A stretch of DNA of 37,262 nt, from NCBI GenBank assembly GCA_964638865.1, contig CAZXBG010000013.1:1-37262 (forward strand). The letters run 5' to 3'. The notes under the pieces were generated by a model, which made no database searches, had not been told where the DNA came from, and saw only the letters and a list, made by a program, of their open reading frames with translations. How positions within the stretch are numbered: the first letter of the stretch is position 1; the number at the start of each line of letters is the position of its first letter. This document shows positions 1 through 8,995 of this stretch, piece after piece. Origin of the DNA: UBA7236 sp964638865. GTDB taxonomy: Bacteria; Bacteroidota; Bacteroidia; Chitinophagales; BACL12. Both the position numbers and the translations under genes were made by a program.

Positions 1-1502
1 ACCATGGTTATACTTTGCAAACCATTTATAATTTCGTTTTGTTTTACATACGTTTCCACCTTATCAATTTCGCGCAAAACAACAGGGTCGGTAATGGTAT
101 AATTATTTTTTGCATGAGCAGCAATTTCAAAGGGTCGAAATCCATTAAAATTCTCTTCAAAAAAATGAAAGTCCTCCGTAATTTTTGCATTTTTAGGCAT
201 ACCGGCTTCCAGGTGAATATCTGTTGTAATCTGTGTAATTCCATAGGTAAATATCAATAAAATAACAGCACTAATAGTCAACATTTTACGGGTGTGATTT
301 TTCCCGGAGTTATATATTACCTCAACAATTCCACCCCATTTATTTTCTCCCGCATATCCAAATTTATCTAATTGTTTTAACGTGAATAATTTTAAAAGGG
401 GACTAATTAAAAATAAAACAACTACATATACCAGAAGCACACCAAGTGCTGATAAAACGCCAAAAAATCGAATAGGGGGTACGTTGGAAGTTAACATCGT
501 TAAAAATCCGATAGCAGAAGTAACTGCGGTTAACAGGGTTGCAAAACCGATGTCGGATAAGGTTTTAAATAATGCAATTTCACGGTTATTATTTTTACGC
601 AATTCGATGATGTATTTTCCCAAAAAATGCACGGCATCAGAAATTCCGATTATAATTATTACAATTGGAAATAATGTGCTCATCACATTTTGTTCTATTT
701 GAGTAAAGCCAAGTAATCCGGTAAAAATGATAAGTGAAATAGCTACCGTTATCATGCAAATAAATACAGCTCGGATTTTTCGAAATAACAAATAAGTAAC
801 TACCCCTACAAGTAAAACACTCAAAAGTGAATAAATCAAAAACTCTTTGCGTTGTAGTTTTACCAATTCAACTTGAAAATTTGATTTACCCAATAAATGA
901 AAATCTGAAATTCCAGATTCACTGAGCCCTTTTTTTACCTCTGTAATAAATAAAACAGATTCTTCCTGACTGAGCGTATCGTCAGTCTTAATAAAAATGA
1001 TCGTAGTGCTAAAATCATCCGAAATTAATTTGCCTGAAATTCTTTCATCCAAATGAATTCTGCTGCTGTCGTCCGAATATTTTTCAGGTTCATAAATATG
1101 CAATGCAGGATAATCGATAAACCCAAAAGGTGACTTTATAAAATATTTAAAATTTGTAATAGAATATGCACGTTCCGCATAACTTGACCTTTGAATTTTA
1201 TTCGTTGCAGAATCAAGTGAAGTCAAAAACTTTAGGTCAAATACTCCCTGTTCCGGTTTTAATCCTACCAATAAAAAATTGTCATCATGTTCAAATTGAT
1301 CTCTGAAGGTGTAGTAAAAATCAAGATCCGGGTCTCCTTTTGGAAAAAAATCTTCGTAGTCGTAGGAAAATTTAAGCTGAAGTGTAAAATATACGGAAAG
1401 TGGTATAATGATCGCCAGAAATACTAAAATGTATTTTGGTTTAAGGCCTGCTACAAATTTCCAAATATTGAATTTCAACTGGAGAATGGGATTTAAATGC
1501 AA
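1..1502 (-). CDS. MMPL/RND-family exporter, N-terminal part, cut by the window edge
   Basis: Reading the minus strand from about 1502 to the left edge gives one open frame of about 500 codons that runs out of the window. After a short N-terminus comes a membrane helix (about residues 20-36) and a periplasmic-type loop beginning 'DFFPKGDPDLDFY', typical of MMPL proteins. Then there are several hydrophobic helices, including a segment with 'IIIGISDAVHFLGKYI' and one with 'TSAIGFLTMLTS'. These are hallmarks of RND-superfamily lipid/hopanoid-type exporters (COG1033-like). The second periplasmic loop begins near the window edge ('LEAGMPKNAKITEDFHFFE'). The cargo cannot be told. No in-frame ATG precedes the conserved region: an in-frame TAA lies just upstream, leaving TTG at 1502 or 1478 as the start. 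It is divergent from the 1660 gene. Confidence 0.85.
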   Translation of the reverse strand, partial: MHLNPILQLKFNIWKFVAGLKPKYILVFLAIIIPLSVYFTLQLKFSYDYEDFFPKGDPDLDFYYTFRDQFEHDDNFLLVGLKPEQGVFDLKFLTSLDSATNKIQRSSYAERAYSITNFKYFIKSPFGFIDYPALHIYEPEKYSDDSSRIHLDERISGKLISDDFSTTIIFIKTDDTLSQEESVLFITEVKKGLSESGISDFHLLGKSNFQVELVKLQRKEFLIYSLLSVLLVGVVTYLLFRKIRAVFICMITVAISLIIFTGLLGFTQIEQNVMSTLFPIVIIIIGISDAVHFLGKYIIELRKNNNREIALFKTLSDIGFATLLTAVTSAIGFLTMLTSNVPPIRFFGVLSALGVLLVYVVVLFLISPLLKLFTLKQLDKFGYAGENKWGGIVEVIYNSGKNHTRKMLTISAVILLIFTYGITQITTDIHLEAGMPKNAKITEDFHFFEENFNGFRPFEIAAHAKNNYTITDPVVLREIDKVETYVKQNEIINGLQSITM

Positions 1503-1590
1503 AATTGAGCAATAAAACGCATCAAAAAAACTAAAACTTTATCAGAGGAATGTAAAAATTTGCTTTTTGTTCATAACTGACCCTCTAAAA

Positions 1591-1622
1591 TTTGCATCTG
1601 TATAAAAGTTACCATACCTTTA
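1591..1622 (+). promoter_or_regulatory. Putative Bacteroidota-type promoter for the 1660-8522 gene run
   Basis: TTTG at 1591-1594 and TACCTTTA at 1615-1622 are close to the Bacteroidota -33 (TTTG) and -7 (TAnnTTTG) elements, with a start-to-start distance of 24 bases. A transcript starting about 10 bases further on would have a leader of roughly 28 nt before the ATG at 1660. This is a motif match only. Confidence 0.4.
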
Positions 1623-1659
1623 TAAGGCATTTTACATTTCTGTTAACTTTAAACGAAAC

Positions 1660-2055
1660 ATGCTTATGAAGCAAATTGTACAAAAGCTTACACTGTCCCT
1701 CCTCCTTGTTTTCGCAACTGCTACGCTGGTTAAAGCTCAAACACCCGAAAAAGGAAAAGCCACTATCACTTCCGATCTTGTTATTTTACTCGACGTTTCA
1801 ACCCCTTTAGTTGATGATTATGTATTCGATATCAGCCCGATAGCATTCAAGAATCAGGCTACAGCTGAACGTTTTTTCAGTTTATGTCGCGATAATATCG
1901 TTTCCTACAACCTGGATTACGAAAAAAAATCAGCTACCGTGCATATCGCAATTGAACTGATGGAACCACGTGGCTGGGACCTGATAGAGTATAATGAATA
2001 TTTTGTGAAACTCAGTGAGAGATACCGCTCAACATTGGCGGTAGTTAATGAGTAA
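1660..2055 (+). CDS. Small secreted protein of unknown function
   Basis: 131 residues. The N-terminus is a clear Sec signal peptide (Lys-containing n-region, hydrophobic core 'LTLSLLLVFATATL', cleavage expected after 'VKAQ'). The mature part of about 100 residues alternates predicted strands and one helix (ISPIAFKNQATAERFFSLC, then NLDYEKKSATVHIAIEL), which suggests a small alpha/beta fold. I recognise no family and see no sorting domain, so a periplasmic location is likely. An in-frame ATG at 1666 is an equally good start. The stop is 28 bases before the next gene, so it is probably co-transcribed with the large T9SS cargo genes that follow. A role in their folding or export is only a guess from position. 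Confidence 0.8.
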   Translation: MLMKQIVQKLTLSLLLVFATATLVKAQTPEKGKATITSDLVILLDVSTPLVDDYVFDISPIAFKNQATAERFFSLCRDNIVSYNLDYEKKSATVHIAIELMEPRGWDLIEYNEYFVKLSERYRSTLAVVNE

Positions 2056-2083
2056 TTAATTAAAATTTTAAACTACTATTGAA

Positions 2084-4249
2084 ATGCAAAGAATTTGTTG
2101 CACATTGTCTATATTGATGATATTATCTCTGGCAAGCCTACAAACAGGTTCTGCACAGATTGTTGGTGCCGATTGTTTTTTAAAGGGTGAATTTGTTGAA
2201 GTAGGTATAAACACTTGTGGCGCCTATGGATCACCAGTTTCACCTCCTGCAGGTTATCATCCGACTGAAGGTGGACTTGGATTTGTGGCAGACTGGGAAT
2301 CAGATGGTTGGGACGATGGTACACCTGTTTATTGTGGAGATTATTTTGTTCCGGGTACTCCAGTGGAAGGCTGGCAGGTGCAAATTGGACCTACAGTTTG
2401 GACCAATACTGACCAGGGTTGTGGAGCCGCGGCAATTCCCGGAGATGTAACTGATTATACTTATGCCGGAGGAATTTATACCGGTACCTGGGTTGGAAAT
2501 ATCACAACCGGGTCAACTGATCTTGAAATTACACAGATTACCACCTTACCCGAAGATAAATTGTACTTTGTTACCCGAATTTTACTTTGTAACAATGGTG
2601 ATGAAGCCCTGAACGACGTTTATTACAAAAGAAATGTGGACCCGGATAATGATCAACCTTGGAGCGGTGATTTCACTACAGATAATATCATTGTTTACCA
2701 ACCACCTACCGACGATCAGGCACTGGTAACCTCTGAAGGTTTAACCTATGGTTGTTTTTTAGGAATTGGGGCTAGAGATGAAAACTCGCGTGTTTCCTAT
2801 GGAAATTTTGGAACTGCCGATGGAGATCCACAAGATGTTTATGAAGGCACAGGCGGTTATTTCGCGGCAGGATCTTCCGTTGGAGATATTGCAAATTCTA
2901 TAGCATTCTATATTGAAACGATTAACCCCGGTGAATGTAAATGTGTTGCCTTCGCATACATTCTAAACGCAGACGACCTTGAAGAAGCATTGGAAGCTAC
3001 AGTTACCTATAACCTCACAGTAGATGATGTTACAGTTTCTTCCGGTGATACCGCTTATGTTTGTAATCCAGGTGATGAAGTTGAACTTGCCGTTCTTGGA
3101 GCCGACGACTATGATTGGACCTGGACACCTTCTGAGGGTTTGGATACAGATACCGGAATAAATGTTGTTGCTACCGTTGATGAAACTACAACTTTTACAG
3201 CTGTGGGTGTTGGAGGATTTTGTGGAGATGCTACAATCTCCGTAACCATTTTTGTTGATGAATCAGAATTTGCTTTTGCAGGAAATGATACCGCAGTTTG
3301 TTTAGGAGATGTCGCATTGCTGAACGGTGATGGTGGACCTGCTAATAATTTATATGATTGGGTTCCGGCTACAGGATTGGATTGCGCCGATTGTGAAGAT
3401 CCGGTTTATCTCCCAACAATTCCCGGAGTATACACTTTAACACTTACTACTATTGATGATTTTAATTGTCCTGCAACCGATGAAGTCGTAATTACCGTGC
3501 ATGCTTTGCCTGTTGTAAATGCCGGTGATGATTTGAATTTGTGTCCTGAAGGCCTTATTCAACTTGAAGCAACAGGAGCAGTTGAATATACCTGGGATCC
3601 TAGTACCGGCTTGAGTTGTGACGATTGCCCTGATCCTGATTGCACTGTAAATGAAAATACTACTTACACTGTAACAGGGGTAGATGCTAATGGCTGTATT
3701 AATACTGATGTGATTGAAGTTGCCGTTTATTCAACACTTGATATTACTGTTACGGCAGACCCTTCAACAATTGATGTTTATCAGGGAGAAACTTCCCAAT
3801 TGGAAGCAACCGGTGCGGAAAATTATACATGGACTCCTTCTAATGGTTTAAGCAGTACTACAATTGCAAATCCAATTGCGAATCCCGATGATACCACTAC
3901 TTATATAGTTACTGGTATTGACGAAAATGGTTGTGTTGATATTGATACCATTACTCTGAATGTAATCGGCGAACTTGTTATAGGATTGCCTACTGCTTTT
4001 TCACCAAATGGAGATGGAACAAATGATTTCTGGATGCCGATGTACTCCGGCAGCGGATTTTTAGATAGTTATCTTATCTATAACCGTTGGGGTCAGTTGG
4101 TTTATCAGGGAGATGCAGCATCTCAAGGCTGGAATGGTGAATTTGAAAATGTTCCGCAGGGAATTGATACCTATACAGTAATCATCAAAGCCCACACAAC
4201 TAAAGATGAAGCGAAATTTATAACGGGTAATTTTACCTTAGTAAGATAA
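2084..4249 (+). CDS. Tandem surface-protein paralogue 1: novel N-domain, Ig-like repeats, type B T9SS sorting domain
   Basis: 721 residues. A signal peptide ends near 'GSAQ'. Residues about 25-305 form a Cys-containing domain with the landmarks 'FLKGEFVEVG', 'CGAYGS', 'GLGFVAD', 'CGDYFVPG.PVEGWQVQIG', 'RNVDPDNDQPW' and 'AFAYILNADDLEEALEAT'. I cannot name a family for it. About four Ig/PKD-like modules of roughly 75-80 residues follow (from about 309, 395, 477 and 552), each with a 'Y.W.PS.GL' core and a strand ending 'TTTY.VTG'. The C-terminal module (about 628-721) has 'FSPNGDGTNDFW' and 'YNRWG', the CHU_C / gliding-motility-associated type B T9SS signal. The protein is therefore expected to be exported by T9SS and kept on the surface or released. 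Its neighbours at 4293 and 6606 are paralogues. Confidence 0.93.
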   Translation: MQRICCTLSILMILSLASLQTGSAQIVGADCFLKGEFVEVGINTCGAYGSPVSPPAGYHPTEGGLGFVADWESDGWDDGTPVYCGDYFVPGTPVEGWQVQIGPTVWTNTDQGCGAAAIPGDVTDYTYAGGIYTGTWVGNITTGSTDLEITQITTLPEDKLYFVTRILLCNNGDEALNDVYYKRNVDPDNDQPWSGDFTTDNIIVYQPPTDDQALVTSEGLTYGCFLGIGARDENSRVSYGNFGTADGDPQDVYEGTGGYFAAGSSVGDIANSIAFYIETINPGECKCVAFAYILNADDLEEALEATVTYNLTVDDVTVSSGDTAYVCNPGDEVELAVLGADDYDWTWTPSEGLDTDTGINVVATVDETTTFTAVGVGGFCGDATISVTIFVDESEFAFAGNDTAVCLGDVALLNGDGGPANNLYDWVPATGLDCADCEDPVYLPTIPGVYTLTLTTIDDFNCPATDEVVITVHALPVVNAGDDLNLCPEGLIQLEATGAVEYTWDPSTGLSCDDCPDPDCTVNENTTYTVTGVDANGCINTDVIEVAVYSTLDITVTADPSTIDVYQGETSQLEATGAENYTWTPSNGLSSTTIANPIANPDDTTTYIVTGIDENGCVDIDTITLNVIGELVIGLPTAFSPNGDGTNDFWMPMYSGSGFLDSYLIYNRWGQLVYQGDAASQGWNGEFENVPQGIDTYTVIIKAHTTKDEAKFITGNFTLVR

Positions 4250-4292
4250 AAAAATTAGTATTTGATTGCTGATATGAGATTAAGAAGATTAG

Positions 4293-6470
4293 ATGCATTC
4301 AAAACTAAAAATGAAAGTAATGTTAAAAAAAAATTTATTACAGTTATCACTTTTTCTTTTAATTGGGATAAATAGCGGTTTCGGACAGATAATCGGTTCA
4401 AATTGTTTTTTAAAGGGTAATTATGTGGAAGTAGGGGTAAATCAGTGTGGTGCTTATGGTTCTGATGAATCTCCTCCCGCAGAATATCATGAAACCACAC
4501 CGTTTACAGGTCTTGGATTTGTTGCCGATCCTGATGAGGATGGATGGGATGTTGGAGATCCGATATTTTGTGGTGATTATTTTGTGCCGGGTTCGCCTGT
4601 GGAAGGATGGCAGGTACAGATAGGTCCTACAACGTATACAAATACGGATCAAAGTTGCGGAGGTGCCGATATTCCGGGAAGTATTACCGATTATTATTAT
4701 GGAGCCAGCGAATATGTTTGTATTTGGGAAGGTGATATTGCTGCAATTGATCTTCATATTACTCAAAAAACGATCGTTCCTGAGAATGAGGTATATTTTC
4801 TCACAGAAGTGACTTTTTGTAATGATGGGGTTGCTGATGTCAATAATTTATACTACAAACGCAATGTTGACCCCGACCAGGATGTGGCTCTGGGTTCAGA
4901 TTATTTTACAACCAATGTGATAGAAGTAAATCCGCCTGATACTTGCACCGCACTTGTTACAGCCACCGGCAACACTATTGGATGTTTTCTTGGTATGGGG
5001 GCATTGGATACTATGGCCAGAGCGTCATACGGACTTTTTGGAACTGATGATGGCACAGCTGCAAATGCATGGATAGGTGCGGGAGGATATACAACAACTG
5101 AAGGTTCTACAACATCCTGCGATTGTGCTACTCAAATCACTTTTAAAGTTCCTGTAATTCCTGCTGGCGAATGTCGAACAGTAACCTTTGCCTACATTCT
5201 CAATATCGATGATCTTACAAATGCATTAGAAGCAACGTTACCTGTTGATGTATTAGTTGACGGCGAACCTGCTCCTGCTGATGATACCTTATATATATGT
5301 AATTACGATGAAATAGAAATAGAAATTGCCGGTGGAGAAAGTTATGAGTGGACCTGGACCTATGAAGGTGGAACAGGAGATATTACAACAACTGAATTTT
5401 CACACTTTACACCTGATGGAAATGGATCAATTACTATGGAAGGTTTGGGTGGATTTTGTGGAGTATTGTCCAGAAAATTAATTATCATTTATGAGGGAGA
5501 TATAACCGCTGATGCGGGAATAGATCTTGAAGTTTGTATTGGAAATTCTGTTGAATTAGATGGTTCCGGTGGTGATACTTATATGTGGTCTCCAATAACA
5601 GGATTATCTGATCCTGTAGATCCGAACGCCGATGCATCTCCCACAACCACAACTACTTATACATTGACAGCTTATACCCAACATGGCTGTCCAGATACCG
5701 ACGAAATGGTTGTTACTGTAAATCCATTGCCAACTATTGATGCAGGTCTTGACACTGATCTTTGTCCCGAAGGTTCGGTTCAACTGGAAGCGGAAGGCGG
5801 GGTAGAGTATACATGGGAGCCAAGTACAGGTTTAAGCTGCGACGATTGTCCTGATCCAATTTGTACTGTTGATGATAATACGACATATACAGTTACGGGA
5901 GTTGATGCAAACGGCTGTATTAATATCGATGAAATAGAAGTTTCTGTATTTTCCACGCTGGATATTACAGTTACAGCTGACCCCACAACAATAGACGTTT
6001 ATCAGGGACAAACCTCTCAATTGGAAGCTACCGGTGCCGATAATTATACCTGGACTCCTTCCAATGGGCTGAACAGCACAACCATTTCAAATCCAATAGC
6101 ATCTCCAACCGATACAACTACGTATATTGTAACTGGAGTTGATGCAAACGGGTGTATTGATATTGATACAATAACGATTAATGTGATAGGAGAATTGGTG
6201 ATTGGAGTTCCGACAGCATTCTCCCCAAATGGTGATGGAATAAATGATTTTTGGATGCCAATGTATTCAGGTAGCGGATTTTTAGATAGTTATTTGATCT
6301 ATAACCGCTGGGGACAATTGATTTATCAAGGAGATGCATCAAGTTCCGGTTGGAATGGCGAATTTGAAAATACGCCGCAGGGCATCGACACTTATACTGT
6401 CATTATCAAAGCGCATACTACCAAAGACGAAGCTAAATTTATAACCGGTAATTTCACTTTGGTTAGATAA
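4293..6470 (+). CDS. Tandem surface-protein paralogue 2: same architecture as paralogue 1
   Basis: 725 residues from the first ATG; in-frame ATGs at 4311 and 4320 also leave a good signal peptide ending at 'SGFGQ', so the start is uncertain. Layout follows paralogue 1: N-terminal Cys-containing domain ('FLKGNYVEVG', 'CGAYGS', 'CGDYFVPG.PVEGWQVQIG', 'RNVDPDQD'), Ig/PKD-like repeats, and a type B sorting module with 'FSPNGDGINDFW' and 'YNRWGQ'. The last ~170 residues are almost the same as in paralogue 1 at protein level, while the first Ig-like repeat (about residues 315-400) is clearly different. The gap of 43 bases to the upstream gene suggests one transcript. Expected location is the cell surface via T9SS; ligand or binding role unknown. 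Confidence 0.93.
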   Translation: MHSKLKMKVMLKKNLLQLSLFLLIGINSGFGQIIGSNCFLKGNYVEVGVNQCGAYGSDESPPAEYHETTPFTGLGFVADPDEDGWDVGDPIFCGDYFVPGSPVEGWQVQIGPTTYTNTDQSCGGADIPGSITDYYYGASEYVCIWEGDIAAIDLHITQKTIVPENEVYFLTEVTFCNDGVADVNNLYYKRNVDPDQDVALGSDYFTTNVIEVNPPDTCTALVTATGNTIGCFLGMGALDTMARASYGLFGTDDGTAANAWIGAGGYTTTEGSTTSCDCATQITFKVPVIPAGECRTVTFAYILNIDDLTNALEATLPVDVLVDGEPAPADDTLYICNYDEIEIEIAGGESYEWTWTYEGGTGDITTTEFSHFTPDGNGSITMEGLGGFCGVLSRKLIIIYEGDITADAGIDLEVCIGNSVELDGSGGDTYMWSPITGLSDPVDPNADASPTTTTTYTLTAYTQHGCPDTDEMVVTVNPLPTIDAGLDTDLCPEGSVQLEAEGGVEYTWEPSTGLSCDDCPDPICTVDDNTTYTVTGVDANGCINIDEIEVSVFSTLDITVTADPTTIDVYQGQTSQLEATGADNYTWTPSNGLNSTTISNPIASPTDTTTYIVTGVDANGCIDIDTITINVIGELVIGVPTAFSPNGDGINDFWMPMYSGSGFLDSYLIYNRWGQLIYQGDASSSGWNGEFENTPQGIDTYTVIIKAHTTKDEAKFITGNFTLVR

Positions 6471-6605
6471 TAATTGTAATTAAAAAATGTGTAGTTTTAA
6501 ACTATTATAAACATAACACTGTTAAATCATAGAAAATATCAAATATTTTTTTTATATATTTACAACGCATATCCGTAACCTAAATAAATTGAACAAAGAA
6601 AAATA

Positions 6606-8522
6606 ATGAAACACCTACACAAACTTCTCACTATTATCCTCATTGTTCTTTCATCCACCTCCTTTTCACAAATAGTAGGGGCTAACGCCTTTATGAAAGG
6701 TGCGTTTGTTGAGGTGGGCGTGAACACATGTGGTGCTTATGGCTCTAATGGAGCGGCACCTGCAGGATATCACCCGAATGTATTTTCCGGACTTGGATTT
6801 GTTGCAGATTCAGATATGGATGGATGGACAACAGGCACTCCGGATTATTGCGGAGATTATTTTGTTCCGGGATCACCGGTTGAGGGATGGCAGATCCAAG
6901 TAGGGGCCTCAGTTTATACCAATACTGATCAAGGATGTTGGACCTCTGAAATTCCGGGGGATATAACAACTTATTCTTATACTGCAGGGGTTTACACCAC
7001 TATTTGGGAGGGCACCTTAGCTGCGGAAGATATTACGATAACACAAACCACAACCTTACCCGACAGTGCAAGGTATTTCGTAACACGCATTCTAATCTGT
7101 AACGATGGTCCAACCGATCTCACAGACGTATACTATATGCGAAATGTTGACCCAGACCAGGATCAACCATGGTCATTCGACTTTACCACTTATAACGAAA
7201 TTGTATATAATCCACCTACCGATCCCGATGCTTTAGTAACAGCAGAAGGATTAACTTACGGATGTTTTTTAGGTATGGGTGCAAGAGATGAAAATGCCAG
7301 AGTTTCTTTTGGTTGTTTCAGCACAACAGACGGTACTCCGGCACAGGCATGGAGCGGTGCATCAGTTTGCCCTTGGAGTGGCGGATATTCTATTACAGGA
7401 AATAATACTGCCGACTGCGCTACACAGGTTACCTTTAAAATTCCTTTAATTGCAGCAGGAACATGTGAATGTATCGCTTTTGCATATATTTTGGATGCGG
7501 ATGATCTTGATGAAGCGTTGGAAGCAACTTCTGCAGTTGGTGTTGCTGCTGACGGTATTGATATTTCTGCATCAGGTGTTACCCTTATTTGTCCGGGAGA
7601 TTCAGTAATTCTTACAATATTAGGTGGTGAGGATTATGAATGGACTTGGGACCCTATTGATGGTTTAAATGCAGGCATGGGTGATAGTGTAATTGCTTCT
7701 CCCGGCACAACCACTACTTATACTGCAACAGGAGTTGGTATTTGTGGAACACTTTATAGAGATGTTACCGTAGAAGTTCCACCTGCACCTATTGCAAATG
7801 CAGGGCCTGATCTGTCTCTTTGTCCCGGTGATACCATTAATTTATTCGGAAGTGGTGGAGACACCTATTTATGGTCACCTCCCTCTTATTTAAGTGCGCT
7901 GGATATTGCTAACCCTGAAGTACAGGCACCGTTAACAAACATGTTTTACCAGTTAGTAGTATTTGATACAAGTGGCTGTTCCGATACGGATGATGTTATG
8001 GTAACATTATATGATCTTCCAATTATTGATGCAGGTGTTGATCAATATATGGTAGAAGGTGGTTTTGCACAATTAGATGCCTCAGGCGCTGTTACCTATA
8101 CCTGGACTCCTGATGAATTTGTAACAGATCCTCTTGCTTCCAGTACAACGGCTTTTCCGGAAGATACTACCGTTTATTATGTAGTAGGTGTTGATGCAAA
8201 CGGTTGTGAGAACTTCGATTCAATGACCGTATTTGTACTTGACCAAACATTGGTTGCCTCTCCAACTGCTTTTACTCCTAACGGTGATGGTTTGAATGAT
8301 ACCTATAAACCCATTTTGATCGGACTTGGAGAAATAACGGAATTTTCAATTTATAACAGATGGGGTGATTTGATATTTGCTTCAGGAGATCCTACTATTG
8401 GATGGGATGGAACCTTTAGGGCCAATGAACAGGAAATAGGAAATTATGTCGTAGTTATTCATGCATTGGATGGCTTTGGAGTGGAAATAGTGAAATCATC
8501 GATGGTCTTGTTGATGCGATAA
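6606..8522 (+). CDS. Tandem surface-protein paralogue 3, shorter, with a diverged type B sorting domain
   Basis: 638 residues with a signal peptide ending near 'SFSQ'. The N-terminal domain of about 290 residues has the same landmarks as its two upstream paralogues ('FMKGAFVEVG', 'CGAYGS', 'GLGFVAD', 'CGDYFVPG', 'RNVDPDQDQPW', 'GCFLGMGARDENARVSFG'). Only about three Ig/PKD-like modules follow, one fewer than in paralogue 1. The sorting module has 'FTPNGDGLNDTY' and 'YNRWGDLIF', and its last 40 residues differ strongly from those of the other two. They resemble the broken copy downstream instead. The 135-base gap to the upstream gene contains a weak TAnnTTTA box (6555-6562), so separate transcription is possible. 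A terminator follows directly. Confidence 0.92.
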   Translation: MKHLHKLLTIILIVLSSTSFSQIVGANAFMKGAFVEVGVNTCGAYGSNGAAPAGYHPNVFSGLGFVADSDMDGWTTGTPDYCGDYFVPGSPVEGWQIQVGASVYTNTDQGCWTSEIPGDITTYSYTAGVYTTIWEGTLAAEDITITQTTTLPDSARYFVTRILICNDGPTDLTDVYYMRNVDPDQDQPWSFDFTTYNEIVYNPPTDPDALVTAEGLTYGCFLGMGARDENARVSFGCFSTTDGTPAQAWSGASVCPWSGGYSITGNNTADCATQVTFKIPLIAAGTCECIAFAYILDADDLDEALEATSAVGVAADGIDISASGVTLICPGDSVILTILGGEDYEWTWDPIDGLNAGMGDSVIASPGTTTTYTATGVGICGTLYRDVTVEVPPAPIANAGPDLSLCPGDTINLFGSGGDTYLWSPPSYLSALDIANPEVQAPLTNMFYQLVVFDTSGCSDTDDVMVTLYDLPIIDAGVDQYMVEGGFAQLDASGAVTYTWTPDEFVTDPLASSTTAFPEDTTVYYVVGVDANGCENFDSMTVFVLDQTLVASPTAFTPNGDGLNDTYKPILIGLGEITEFSIYNRWGDLIFASGDPTIGWDGTFRANEQEIGNYVVVIHALDGFGVEIVKSSMVLLMR

Positions 8523-8546
8523 AAAATTTAAAAATAATTAATAAAA

Positions 8547-8586
8547 AAAATCCTGCATTTAATTGAAAATGCGGGATTTTTTTTTC
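8547..8586 (+). terminator. Rho-independent terminator after paralogue 3
   Basis: A 14-base arm (8547-8560) pairs with 8567-8580 around a 6-base loop, with one G-T pair, and runs into a long T tract ending at 8586. An A tract on the other side could also let it work in reverse. It closes the 1660-8522 transcription unit. Confidence 0.8.
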
Positions 8587-8627
8587 CATGTTTTATGGCA
8601 ATTAGAGGAAGTGCTTCTGGCTCAGGA

Positions 8628-8963
8628 TTTTATTCAGTGGAAGCTGAACTTATGCTAATTGTTGTCTTGTTTTTGATTCGGAAATCATTTTTGCTTTGGA
8701 GGATATGGATATTATTTCTCCTGGTGATAGATTAAATGATTATTACCTTCCTTTATTTATTGGTATGGGTGCGATTACCGGTTATACTATTTGCAACCGA
8801 TTGGGTAAGTTTAATATTTGAAAGTTCTGATCTGGATATTGAATGGGATGGCACTTGCAGATCGCAGGAACAGGAAGTAGAAACCTATTTGGTAAATATT
8901 AGAGGTGTGAATAAATATGGCGAGTCGATAAATAAAACGATAACTCTTGCGCTGCTGAGATAA
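8628..8963 (+). pseudogene. Decayed C-terminal remnant of a fourth paralogue (last Ig-like module plus CHU_C domain)
   Basis: Reading across two frame changes gives a protein that aligns with the last 110 residues of paralogue 3. The segments are 'FYSVEAE' (from 8628), a 2-base shift near 8649, then 'YANCCLVFDSEIIFALEDM' and 'SPGDRLNDYYLPLFIGMG' up to 'NRLGK', one extra T at 8810, then 'LIFESSDLDIEWDGT' through 'LALLR' and the TAA at 8963. Paralogue 3 has 'DANGCENFDS', 'GDGLNDTYKPILIGLG', 'NRWGDLIF' and 'WDGTFRANEQE' at the same places. Six residues between 'SP' and 'GD' (the 'TAFTPN' hallmark) are deleted. No start codon, signal peptide or N-terminal domain is present, so this is a truncated, frameshifted duplicate. 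Confidence 0.85.
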
Positions 8964-8995
8964 ATTATTTTAATTATTTGTTGTATTTAATCTAA

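Noticed and set aside
382..702. Plus-strand open frame of 106 codons
   Set aside because: It lies opposite the MMPL exporter frame, has no family features and no signal, and is a shadow of that gene.
3514..3966. CRISPR-like or satellite repeat array in the cargo genes
   Set aside because: The repeats are coding Ig/PKD-like modules with diverged DNA and no short regular spacers.
8736..8963. Independent 75-residue gene
   Set aside because: Its second half is the out-of-frame end of a CHU_C domain and the first half continues in another frame; it is part of the pseudogene.
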